NCBI RefSeq assembly: GCF_000250655.1
Contig: NC_016935.1
Coordinates: 4,172,001 to 4,236,000, forward strand
DNA from: Paenibacillus mucilaginosus 3016
Lineage (GTDB): Bacteria > Bacillota > Bacilli > Paenibacillales > NBRC-103111
Direction: 5' to 3'
Length of the DNA: 64,000 bases
In this document: positions 41,319-52,000 of the stretch, piece by piece
Layout: every line of letters begins with the position of its first letter
How positions within the stretch are numbered: position 1 is the stretch's first letter
Translations under genes and position numbers: made by a program
The notes under the pieces: model-generated
Database searches by the model: none
What the model was told of the DNA's origin: nothing
Seen by the model: the letters and a program-made list of their open reading frames with translations, nothing else

Positions 41319-42959
41319 TTATCGTTTGGAGTAGCGATCGAAGGCAGTCTGCTGGATTTTAATGGCCTCTTCAATCCCGAACTTCTTCAATTTATCCACA
41401 TATTGCGGGAAGTTATCGATCGGCTCCGTACCCATAATAAACTTCACAATCATTTCGTCAGAGAAGGTATTAATGTCATTCATGATCGATGCCAGCTTCT
41501 TGCTTTCATCCGCCGTCAGCGTCATGAGAGGCAGCTGCAACTGATTCTTAGCCTTGGACCAGATCTCAAGAGAATCGAACTGCTCTTGGTACTTCATTTG
41601 CTGAAGGAAGGACTCCACATCTTGTACGAACGGTCCGCCATAATGTGAACGCATGTATTGGGCCTGGGCTTGCTTAAAAGTAAGCTTGTTCGGATCCGAC
41701 TTAATGGTGTCCGTGTACGCCGGCTTCCCGTTTACGATGTCGTAGCTTTGGCCTTTAATTCCGAAGTTAAATAGCATGTGACCCTCGGGGCCGTAGGCAT
41801 AATCAAGCCATTTAACGATTTTTTCCGGCTCCTTCGCGGCGGTTGTAATGGCAACAGAATGCTCGCCAGGATAAGTTGGGCTTATCATACCTGCAGCCGG
41901 CGTATCTCCCTCTCTCAATGTCGGATGCGGCAGCGCAGCCATCTTGAAGCCAGGAACGGTATCCTTCATCAAGTCTGTGAACTTACCGATCGTTCCGCTG
42001 GAAAAGCCGTAGAGAACGCCTAGCTGGTTATTGGAGGTTTTGGCGTCCTTCAACTTCCCATCGACCGCTGCAAAATCCTTATCGATTAGCCCATCTTTAT
42101 ACCAGCGTTGCATCGTTGTGAGGAAATCCTTGAACTCCGGCTGCATTTCGCCGTAGTAGATCTTCCCATCCTTCTGATAAAATTTATCCAGGATTCCCCA
42201 TGCACCGATCATGGCATTCAGCAGATCGTTGCGAACCGTCGATACCTCCAGCAGGAACGGAATTTCGTCATTCTTGCCGTTCCCATTCGGATCCTTGTCA
42301 CGGAAGGCAACGAGCACCTTTTCCCACTCATTGATCGTAGTCGGCGCCTCTAAACCTAATTTATCCAGCCAATCTTTACGAATCACAGGTCCGTAATAGA
42401 CCTTAATCTTATTGTCGCCGCGAATGAATGGGAAGGCGTAGATATCGCCTTTGTCTGTCTTGATCATGCTAGCGACTTCTGGGTGCTCGGCCAAATACTT
42501 TTTGAAGTTCGGCGCGTGCTTATCGATGAGATCATTCAGACGAATAATCGTTCCCTCATCAATGGCATTTTGCGGACCACGAGCCACGTTGAACCAGTTG
42601 GTTTGGATGACATCCGTCAAGTTTCTGGATGCAACCATAAGATTGAACTGCTCCAGAACCTGCGTGCCGCCGCCGGTTGGGTGCTTGAAATCAACCTTGG
42701 TACCCGTAATTTTCTCCATTTCCTTATAAGCGGCGTTCTCACTGAAGCTCTTCATGGAAATGGCGGAGTCGCCATCCAGCTCTACCCAATAGCTGAAAGC
42801 CCTCGGATACTCTGATGTGGAAGAGGAAGTACCCGATTGCGGGGCGGTACCTCCTTCCTTAGCTGAATCTGAAGAACAGCCGGCCATTACCGTTGCCGTT
42901 AAGACCGATGACAGCGCAATGAGTGCTGCTTTCTTGCCTTGATTTTTTTTCACTCGCAA
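41319..42959 (-). CDS. Extracellular sugar-binding lipoprotein, LipO type
   Basis: A 546-residue lipoprotein: basic start, ALIALSSVLTATVMAGC lipobox, Ser-rich linker, then a family-1 type binding domain (DKDPNGNGKNDEIPFLLE, GPEGHMLFNFGIKGQSYDI). At near 550 residues it has the size usual for LipO/YtcQ proteins that pair with LplB/LplC. The start is TTG 42959 or GTG 42953, both after AAGGAGG. It is the first gene of the uronide-type operon and follows a YesN-like regulator on the same strand. Confidence 0.92.
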   Translation of the reverse strand: MRVKKNQGKKAALIALSSVLTATVMAGCSSDSAKEGGTAPQSGTSSSTSEYPRAFSYWVELDGDSAISMKSFSENAAYKEMEKITGTKVDFKHPTGGGTQVLEQFNLMVASRNLTDVIQTNWFNVARGPQNAIDEGTIIRLNDLIDKHAPNFKKYLAEHPEVASMIKTDKGDIYAFPFIRGDNKIKVYYGPVIRKDWLDKLGLEAPTTINEWEKVLVAFRDKDPNGNGKNDEIPFLLEVSTVRNDLLNAMIGAWGILDKFYQKDGKIYYGEMQPEFKDFLTTMQRWYKDGLIDKDFAAVDGKLKDAKTSNNQLGVLYGFSSGTIGKFTDLMKDTVPGFKMAALPHPTLREGDTPAAGMISPTYPGEHSVAITTAAKEPEKIVKWLDYAYGPEGHMLFNFGIKGQSYDIVNGKPAYTDTIKSDPNKLTFKQAQAQYMRSHYGGPFVQDVESFLQQMKYQEQFDSLEIWSKAKNQLQLPLMTLTADESKKLASIMNDINTFSDEMIVKFIMGTEPIDNFPQYVDKLKKFGIEEAIKIQQTAFDRYSKR

Positions 42960-43125
42960 GAAACCTCCTTGATAATCTAAGTGTAGAAACCTTTACTGCC
43001 TTGCGGCATAACTCATGCTGCTACTGTACACCAACCAGCCTGCCGACGATAGAATTCGATTTTTATATGCGTTAGCCAGATTTAAGATAAGGTGTTAACT
43101 ATTCTTTATCCCGCTTAGCTTTCTT

Positions 43126-45447
43126 TCATATTCCCAAGTTGCCCCTGTATTTTCCCGGTGTAATGCCTTCGCATTTCTTAAATACCTTCGTCAGTACAAT
43201 GTTGCTGGCATAGCCGACCCGCAAGGCCACCTCCTGCACTGTTAGCCCCTCAGCCAGCAGACGTTTAGCATGCGTCATGCGAATTCGCGTAATTGTATCG
43301 GTGATGTTCTCACCGCTGTGTTTTTTATAGAACGAAGAAATATAGATGGGATTAAGATCAAGCTGTTCGGCGATCATGGCTAAGCCCAGGTTGTTATCGC
43401 CATAATCTTTTTCGATCAGCTCATTGATCTTGCGGTACAGCAGTTCGCCATGATCGGTTTTGTCCTCCTTGATTAGACCGCATACCTCCACGTAGGTTGC
43501 CTTGATTCTCTCGAACGCTTGCTCCGTGGTTCCCGACTCCGTCCACACCTGATTTGGGTCCATATGCCAATTGGAGATTTGACTGTAATCAATGCGCAGC
43601 GCCTCCATCAGCTTCAGCAGAATGCTTTGTAAGTCAAGAAAGAACCATTTCCCCATTACAGGCGATAGCTGATTCTGGCTGAAATTCAGTTCATACAGGC
43701 TATTCAGCAGCCGCATGGCATTCTGATCGTCGCCATGCTTGGTATAATTCGTCAGCTGTATCTCCAAGTCCTTAGGAAAACGATAAAACACGGGCTCCTT
43801 CGTTCTGACCTCTTCAAAGTATAGAATCTCTTCCGAGCCTCTTATAATTTTATAGCTTAGGGCGAGCATAGCTTCGTCATAGCACTTCGTTACTGAGCCG
43901 ATACCCTCGTAGGCACTGCTGATGCCCATTGATAGAGCTGTCTTAAAACGTTCTTTCATGATTTCAAGAAGACTCGCGCCAAACGTTTCGATCAGCTGCC
44001 GCCCCTCCGCCGTTTCTCTACTTAGGTTAAACAGCACGACGATGCGATTCTTCTCCTCCTCGAATACGTACCCATTAGAGCCAAGCAGCTCATTACTCAG
44101 ATTCATCACAATGAAGCGAAGCAGAAGCCACTCCCGCTCTGAATCCGCCTTCATAAAGCGGGTACTTTCATCAATTTCAATAATCATCGTAGTGAACCAG
44201 TCATGCGGAAACCGTAGTTTCATGACTTCCATATCCTGCTCTGAAATGGTTGAGGTATCGACCTGTCCCCGAATGAGTCTCGAAAAGAAATGCGAACGGA
44301 TCATTGGCAGCTGGTGCGCCAGCTTATTCTCCAGCTCATGCTCTTTTCCAAATAAGGATCGCATGGTCTCTTGAATAAGCTTGAGCTCGTTATCCGGCTT
44401 GACCGTATGCTTCGTACGGCCCTGGGCGATAATTGCAACCAGCTCTCGAATTGGCGAGTAATGTCTTCTCGTTAAATACACGCAAAGGAAGATGCCAAAC
44501 AGCATACAAATCGTTATGGCCACAAGGCTCCAGGCTTTAACTTGATGCACTTGCTTAAGCACGATGCTCTTAGGAAAGACTGACAGATAAGTCCATCCAT
44601 TTTCCTGGCTTGTCGTATATGAGATATACAGCTCCTCCTGGCCCACTGTTGTCAGCAACTCCCCTTGGCCGCTACTAATCATGCCCTTGATTTGATTGTA
44701 GGGGATAGGACTGTTTTCAGGTCCAATCAGAAGTTCCTTGTCCTTATTCAGTACATAGATCGATCCTTGATGCAGACCCTCGACCTCTTTAACAAGATTG
44801 CGGATTTCTTCCTCGTTAATGTGGATCACAAGGCTTCCAGCACGACGGTTTAACTCTCCGAATGGGAGCGACTGCATAAAAACAATCATATTTTCTGCCT
44901 TTTGATTGCTTGTAGAAACCACGGTATGCATGTACATTTTATTATGGTTACCTAAAAGCATGTTTGTGCGGTAATCCTCGAAGGACATGTCATGATATTT
45001 GTATATATGATGGAAGAACATATGGGCATCCGTCTTCATCGTTGGAGTAAGAATTGTATCTGTATTTCCGAAATACACGTACATATCCTCTATGAACGTA
45101 TTGTAGGCTTTGTAACGGGTCAGCTCTTTCATAAACTCAATGAAGGCATATTCGTCAGTAACGGATTTCCCTTGCTGCATCAGCAATTGCTGCTTCGGAT
45201 GAAAGGCGATCTGCCGCATAAGGAAATCCACCTCCTGTGTACGGCTATTCACGACATATTTAAGCTGCTCTAGCAAGACCGAGTTAGACCCATAAGCATT
45301 GCGTACCATCATGTCTTCTATTTTTATGTAGACAAAACTGCCAATCATGACCGGCACCATGAATACGATCATAAAGGAAAGTAGGAGGGTGACAAAAACG
45401 CTTTTCCCCTTTTTCCACCTGCCGAAGATTTTTGACTCCCTGTTCAT
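43126..45447 (-). CDS. Membrane-bound AraC-family sensor-regulator (YesN/YtdP-like)
   Basis: I use the ATG at 45447 after AGAGGGTGG; the frame opens at 45456. About 773 residues: an N-terminal span (VFVTLLLSFMIVFMVPVMIG), an extracellular Cache-like domain (about 40-290), a second span (VKAWSLVAITICMLFGIFLC), a cytoplasmic linker, and a C-terminal AraC double helix-turn-helix (NNLGLAMIAEQLDLNPIYIS, VQEVALRVGYASNIVLTKVF). GKYRGNL replaces the common PxxYR end. Proteins of this build sense extracellular sugar and activate the next operon. The solute-binding lipoprotein gene follows after 166 bp, so it is the likely target. Confidence 0.9.
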   Translation of the reverse strand: MNRESKIFGRWKKGKSVFVTLLLSFMIVFMVPVMIGSFVYIKIEDMMVRNAYGSNSVLLEQLKYVVNSRTQEVDFLMRQIAFHPKQQLLMQQGKSVTDEYAFIEFMKELTRYKAYNTFIEDMYVYFGNTDTILTPTMKTDAHMFFHHIYKYHDMSFEDYRTNMLLGNHNKMYMHTVVSTSNQKAENMIVFMQSLPFGELNRRAGSLVIHINEEEIRNLVKEVEGLHQGSIYVLNKDKELLIGPENSPIPYNQIKGMISSGQGELLTTVGQEELYISYTTSQENGWTYLSVFPKSIVLKQVHQVKAWSLVAITICMLFGIFLCVYLTRRHYSPIRELVAIIAQGRTKHTVKPDNELKLIQETMRSLFGKEHELENKLAHQLPMIRSHFFSRLIRGQVDTSTISEQDMEVMKLRFPHDWFTTMIIEIDESTRFMKADSEREWLLLRFIVMNLSNELLGSNGYVFEEEKNRIVVLFNLSRETAEGRQLIETFGASLLEIMKERFKTALSMGISSAYEGIGSVTKCYDEAMLALSYKIIRGSEEILYFEEVRTKEPVFYRFPKDLEIQLTNYTKHGDDQNAMRLLNSLYELNFSQNQLSPVMGKWFFLDLQSILLKLMEALRIDYSQISNWHMDPNQVWTESGTTEQAFERIKATYVEVCGLIKEDKTDHGELLYRKINELIEKDYGDNNLGLAMIAEQLDLNPIYISSFYKKHSGENITDTITRIRMTHAKRLLAEGLTVQEVALRVGYASNIVLTKVFKKCEGITPGKYRGNLGI

Positions 45448-45846
45448 TCTGACCACCCTCTCGAAACCTTGCTTGAAAGCTTAAAAGCTTGAATGTAATT
45501 ATAACATACTTAAAATTGGCATCTGATTCACCATTATCAAGATCTATTATCTGTATTTAAGATTAGGAGAAATGCTGTCACAGCGCGCGCCCTTCTAGAA
45601 TCATAAAAAAACAGCGATATCTAACCCTTTCTTACCTTCATGTAACGAATTCCTCCAGTTCAAATGGCGCTTGGCTAAGAGTAGTACCATCCGTACATTA
45701 ACAGCTCTTTTGCTGCAGTGAAAGGGCTGGATTATTCGGAGCTATAAGTTAAATAGTGTAGTTTGCCATTTTCACCTCGGAGTCAACATCCCCTTAAAAA
45801 GAAAAAACCGCAACTTAACGCGGTCCTTAATGAATAAATGATCTTG

Positions 45847-45915
45847 TCATCCGACATTCCCGACCACCGCAGCTGTCGCGGTCATGACGGAAATCCTTAG
45901 TCGCTTCGTCCACAC
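45847..45915 (-). CDS. Possible 22-residue peptide with strong ribosome site
   Basis: AAAGGAGGAAAGT precedes a GTG at 45913-45915. The product would be a basic, then small-residue peptide ending TATAAVVGNVG. A second GTG two bases downstream, in another frame, would give a 28-residue charged peptide. No family is known to me. The ribosome site is better than chance, but the ORF is tiny. Confidence 0.2.
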   Translation of the reverse strand: MWTKRLRISVMTATAAVVGNVG

Positions 45916-46013
45916 ACTTTCCTCCTTTGTGCTTCTTGATTCCACCTGCCTTAGTTCGCCAGGTGGACCGCCGCCTCATGCATCCCTGAGAAAATCGCAC
46001 TACCACAAAGTGG

Positions 46014-46050
46014 AAGAGGCTGACCCGATGAATTAACGGGTCAGCCTCTT
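46014..46050 (-). terminator. Terminator-like hairpin after the NRPS gene
   Basis: AAGAGGCTGACCCG (46014-46027) pairs perfectly with CGGGTCAGCCTCTT (46037-46050) around a 9-base loop, 24 bases beyond the NRPS stop. The T run is weak on the minus strand (TTCCACTTT). Confidence 0.75.
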
Positions 46051-46073
46051 CTTAGCGGTTCACTCGTACTCCC

Positions 46074-49000
46074 TTACTCCAGAAGTTCGCCTGGTGTCAG
46101 GACTGCTCCTCTTGCCGCAGCCGTGCCAGAATGGTTTTCACTAGAGCGCCGTTGGAGCGCACAGCCCTCTCCTCCAGCATCTCCTCGTGCAGACCCGTTC
46201 CGGCATAGGCATATTCCGCTCCGGTGGTCCAAGCCCTCCAGGTACGCCGCACCTCCTCCCCCTGCGCCCGGATACTCTCCGATCGGACCAGATGGATGTC
46301 GGCCGAGACGATGCCTGACGTTGGATTCGCATCGAGCCAAGCCTTGTAATCGATGATATTCCGCGTGACCTCGTCGGCGCTGAATCCCTGTACCTCTCCG
46401 AGAAAACGCGAGATTTCCTGCTGCAGGGATTCCCACATAGGCGTCCATTGCCGCATCGTCCTGCAGCGGCGCGGCGGCTTCCCGCGGGTAGGCGTCCAGC
46501 AGGAGCAAGTCGGTAACATTCCGGCCAGCCACCTCGAGAGCCTTGGCCACCTCGAACGCGAGGCTTCCTCCCGCCGAGTAGCCCAGCAGCCGGATCGGTC
46601 CCCTTGGCTGGAGCTCCCGTACCCGGCGAGCATAGGCTTCGGCGGCATTCTCCCTCGGGACATAGTCGTAGGCGTAAACCTCGACCTCTCCTTGGAGGAC
46701 TTCGGCTATTCCCCGGAAGACCTGCCCGTAACCGACGATTGGCGGGAAGCAGTGGACGGGGCTTCCGCAGCCGCGATTCCATACGGACACCCCATCCACA
46801 CCGCTATCTTCTCCGCTGCGCCGCCGATTCAGATGGGCTGCCAGCTCCTGAATGGTCGGATGGGCAAAAGCCGTACGAAGCGCCAGCTCCTCTCCAAGCC
46901 TCCGGCGGACCTCCCCGGTCATATGAATAAGCTTCAGGGAGTGACCGCCCGCCTCGAAGAAGTTGTCGTGAATGCCGATGCGCTCGATTCCCAGCACCTC
47001 CTGCCAGATCTGGGCCAGCACCTCTTCCAACCCGCTGCCCGGTGGAGTGTACTCGGCAGCCGGCACCCTACCTCCCTGCTGAGCCGCCAAGGCTATGCGG
47101 TCGACTTTGCCGTTTACGGTTAGCGGCAACCGCTCCAGCGTCACGAAGCGCGCAGGGATCATGTAAGAAGGCAGGCGGTCCCTGAGCTGCGTCCGGATCT
47201 CCACAAGTGCGCCCTTCGGTTCCAGGACTGCGTAGGCGGTCAGCTCCAGCGAACCCACCGCATCCGGTAGCGCCAGAACGGCCACTTCCCGGACCTCAGC
47301 CATCCGGCTCAGTTCCTGCTCGATCTCGCCCAGCTCTACGCGGTAGCCCCTGATCTTCACTTGGTGGTCGCCGCGTCCCAGGTATTCAATTGTGCCGTCC
47401 GGAAGTAATCGTCCCCGGTCTCCGGTACGATACAGCGTGTGCCCTGAATGATACGGATCGCCAATGAAGCTTGCACTGCTGAGTTGCGGCAGATTCCGGT
47501 AACCGCGGCTCACGCCGAGACCCCCGATAGCAATTTCGCCTACGATCCCCTGAGGAACGGGGCGTGCCTCCGCATCCAGGATATAGACCCGTTCGCCGGC
47601 AATTGGCCTGCCAAGCACCGGCCGCAGACGGAACCGGCCGAACTGCATGCGGTCCATCCGAAGAGCGATGGAGCCGATCGTGGTCTCTGTCGGTCCGTAA
47701 TGCTGCATCACTTCGCTGTGCGGGTACTTCTCGAAGTATCGGTCGACATCGCCGCACCGGATGGCTTCGCCGCCAAGGACGAGCAGCCTGAGCGTCCCGT
47801 CTACCGGATGCTCCGCAAATGCCGGGCTGCCAGCCAGCGCGCCGAGCAGTGAAGGTGTCATTTTTGCGTACGTGATCCCCTTCTCGGTCAACAGCCTCAG
47901 CAGGCGGGCCGGATCCATGTAGACTTCCCTATCCGGCAGATGCAGCTCCGCTCCGGACAGCAGCGCCGGGAACACAGCCGTGTACCCCAGGTCGAAGGCG
48001 AAAGAGGACAAGAGTGCCGTCCGGTCGCTGCTGCCGATGGATGCTTCTTCGATGAACCACCGTACATACGCCGTTACGCTCCGGTGCGGAACCTGCACGC
48101 CTTTCGGGGCGCCCGTACTACCCGAGGTGTAGATCATATAAGCGAGATCTTCCTCCCCGTGAACCCTCTGCACAGCCGAGAAACGGCTGACGGGTGCAGC
48201 AAGCTCCAGCTCCAGCTCTTCCATAAGGACCGCTTCGAAACGCGGATCCCACGGATGACGGCATACGGCCGATGTCAGCAGGAGCGGCGCCTGCGCGTCC
48301 TCCAACATATAGAGGATGCGGCTGTCGTCCGTTTCTGGATCCAGCGGCAGATAGGCTCCGCCAGCCTTCCAGATCCCCAGCACTCCAACGAGGAGGTCAA
48401 CCGATGGAGGCAGGAGGAGTCCGACGATCGTGCCCGCGCGGACGCCCCGTTCCCGGAGCAGCCATGCCAACCGGTCGGACCGCCGCTCCAGCTCTTGGTA
48501 AGTGAGTGCATACTGTCCCGAGACAACGGCCGTCCGCTCCGGAGCGAGGGCCGCCTGCCGCGAGAACCAGGAATCCATGGTCCGCTCCGGCGCTCCTTCC
48601 GCCGTTATGCCTACCACATAGGATAGCTCGGACAACTCGCACAGCTCGCCCGTGCCGCCGGAGAGCCGCAGATCGGCCAGGGGAAGCAGCGGATTCGACG
48701 CGATGGAGCGCAGCAGCGACTCGAAATAAACTGCCCAGCGCTCTATCGTCTCGCGTTCAAACAATGCCGCAGCATAACCGAACCGGAAACGCATGACCTC
48801 TTCCTGCTCAGTAACGGTAAGCGTAAGATCGAACTTGGCCGGCGGGGTCTCCTGCGTAACGGGGGTGACCCGGAGTGAATCCATGACCAGCTCTTCCCGC
48901 TCCATGTTCTGCAGGACGAGCATCGCATCGAACAGCGGACTACGGCTAAGATCCCGCTGGCTGACCACTTGATCCACCAAATCTTCGAACGGATAATCTC

Positions 49001-52000
49001 CGTGGGCGAAGGCGCCGAGCGCCGTCTGCTTGACTTCCTCCAGATACTCGGCGAATCCCTTGGCGTTCTCCGGCTGCGTCCGCAGGGCGAGCGTGTTGAC
49101 GAATACGCCGATCATCTCCTGCACATCCGCGTGCGGACGTCCGGCCGTTGGAGTGCCGACAACCACATCCTCCTGTCCGCTGAGCCGTGAGAGCAGGATG
49201 CTGTAGGCGGCCAGCAGCAGCATGAATACCGTCGCTCCAGCCTGCCGTGCCAGCTCTCGGAGCTGCGCGGTAAGGTCGGGGCCTATTTCAAAATCCACTG
49301 TGCCGCCGGCAAAGCTGCGCTGCCGTCCTCGGGCTCCGTCCACCGGCAGATCCAGCACGGGGAGGTCTCCGTCGAACCGTGCGAGCCAATAGGCCTCCTG
49401 AAGGCGGTACGCCTCCGAGGCGACAAACTGCCGCTGCCACACGCTGTAATCCTTGTACTGCAGCCGCAGGGGCTCTAGCCGTTCGCCGGCATAGAGCCGA
49501 CTGAATTCCCGGATCAGCACGCCCATGGAAATGCCGTCGGAGACGATGTGGTGCATGTCCAGCAGCAGCAGGCAGCTCTCCCTACCGAGCCGGACGATCC
49601 CCGCGCGCAGCAGAGGCGCTGCGGACAGATCGAAGGGCACGAAAAACTCCTGTAGCGCTGCGTTCACCCGATTGTCGTCGGAATCCATCTCCTTCACCGC
49701 AAATGGCACATTCTCGCGGATGACCTGTACCGGTTCGCCGTCTCGCAGAACCATGGAGGTACGCAGAATGTCATGACGCCGGATAAGCTCGGCAAACGCC
49801 GCTTCCAGCCGCTCTCTGTCGAGCGTTCCCTCCAGCCGGAGGACCATCGGAATGTTGTAGGACCTCTCCGTTCCACCAAGCTGGTGAAGCACGTACATCC
49901 GCTTCTGGGCGGAGGACATCGGATAATGGTCACTCGTCCCTGCCGGGTGAAGCGCTCGGAACGGCTCTCCGGCTCCCTGGTCGATCAGCCTGGCCATCGC
50001 CTCCAGCTTCGGATGTCGGAAGATATCGGCAATGCCAACCGCCACGCCTGCCTCCTTGTGAATCCGCGACACGAGCGTCATCGCTCGAAGGGAGTGGCCC
50101 CCACGGTCGAAGAAATGGTCATCCCTGCCGACCCGCGGTAGCTTCAACAGCTCCTGCCACAGACCTGCCAGCAGGATCTCCGCTGCCGTCCTGGGCGGTT
50201 CGTAAGACAAGCTTACCGCTGTTTCGCCGGTCGGTGCCGGCAGTGCTGCACGGTCCAGCTTGCCGTTGCGCGTCAGCGGCAGCTCGGCGAGAGCCATATA
50301 ATGCTCCGGCACCATATAAGCCGGAAGCACCTCGCGCAGCCGGTCTCTGAGCTGTGCCGGCTCGACCGCAGGAGCGCCTACGTAGTAAGCGCACAGCACT
50401 TCATGGCCGGGCATGTCCCTGCGAATGATTGCAGCCGCTTGGCGGATGCCCTCGCAGAGCAACAGCTGGGCTTCGATCTCCGCGGGTTCAATCCGGTGGC
50501 CCCGGAGTTTGACCTGCTGGTCGATCCGGCCCCCGTACTCCAGCGTGCCGTCCGGTAGCCAGCGGGCCAAGTCCCCGGTAGCGTACATGGTTCCGCCTGG
50601 CAGGAACGGATCCGGCTTGAATTTCTCGCCGGTCAGCTCGGGTAAGTTCCAATAGCCCCGGGACACGCCCGCGCCGCCAACCCACAATTCGCCGGGAATC
50701 CCCACAGGAAGCAACTGTCCGCCGGTGTCGAGCACATAGGCCGTGGTTCCGCCGATCGGTCGCCCGATCGGCAGAACGGCTGCACTGCTGTTGTCCTCCA
50801 CGGCATAGACCGTCGAGAATGTCGTATTCTCCGTCGGGCCGTAGCCGTTCCACACATTAAGCTGCGGGCAGGCCCGGCGAACCGCTTGTGCATGCCAAGG
50901 CGAGAGGGTTTCTCCGCCCATGAGGACATGCTGCAGACCGGCGAACAGTCTCTCATCCTCGTCCGCCAGCTGGTGGAACAGCGAGGTCGTCAGGAACATC
51001 ATCGTGATGGCATGTTCGGAGAGAAATGCTCCGAGTCTGCGGGCGTCCAGCAGCACTTCCTTGTTCACCGGGTAGAGCACGGCACCGTGCAGCAGCGCAC
51101 CGAAGAGCTCGAAGGTTACCGCGTCGAAACCGACCGCCCCCGTCTGGGCGAAGCGGTGCCCTGCGTGGAACGGAACTATCCGGCTGTTGACCGCCAGGTT
51201 GACCACGCTGCCGTGAGTGACCAGTACGCCCTTAGGTCTTCCGGTAGTTCCCGAAGTATACATGAGATAGGCAGGATCCTCGGGAGCGCAGCGGCGGAGC
51301 ATTTCTGCAGCCTGCGGCTCCTCGCCGGCCATCGCCTCCTCGATGCGGATCACGAATCCCTCGTAGGCCGCAGGAACCGGTGCTTCGGCCGTCGTCAGCA
51401 GGAGCTTGGCTCCGCTGTCGCCCAGCATGTAGGCAAGACGCTCTTCCGGAGCTTCCGGATCCAGCGGGACATACATTCCGCCCGCCAGCAGAGTACCCAG
51501 CACGGCCGCCGCGAATTCGATGGAGCGGTCGGCCGATAGACCGACCGCTTCGCACGGCTGCAACCCTGCGCGGACAAGTCTGCCGGCAATGCGAGAAGCC
51601 CGCTCGTGAAGCTGCCCGTACGTCAGGATCCTATTTTCATACACAATAGCCGGAGAATCCGGTGTAAGGCGGACGACTTCTTCAAAGCGGTCGATAATGG
51701 AGGCGCCATCCAGCATGCGGACCGGCAGTCCGCTGAAGGCGAGCAGCCGGGCCTCCTCTTCCCGTCCGGCGAGTTTCAGCTGCGCTACAGGCGTTTCGGG
51801 CGCTAGCACCGCCTGCCGCAGCAGGTTGGTGAAATAAGCGGCCCATCGCTTCACGGTTTCCTTGCTAAACAGCGCCGTCGAGAACTCCAACTCGCCGTGG
51901 AAGCCTTCCGCATGCTCGGTCACCTGCAGCGTCAGATCGAATTTGGCCGTGGACCCGGAAGCCGGGTAAGCTTCCACGGACAGTCCCGACAGCTCCAGCC

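Larger units (their letters stand above)
45448..46073. other. Intergenic region between sugar regulator and NRPS
   Basis: About 620 bp. The first 100 bp should hold the regulator's promoter (AT-rich, no clear boxes). A short minus-strand frame with AAAGGAGG occurs at 45847-45915. The NRPS terminator lies at 46014-46050. I see no other gene. Confidence 0.45.
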
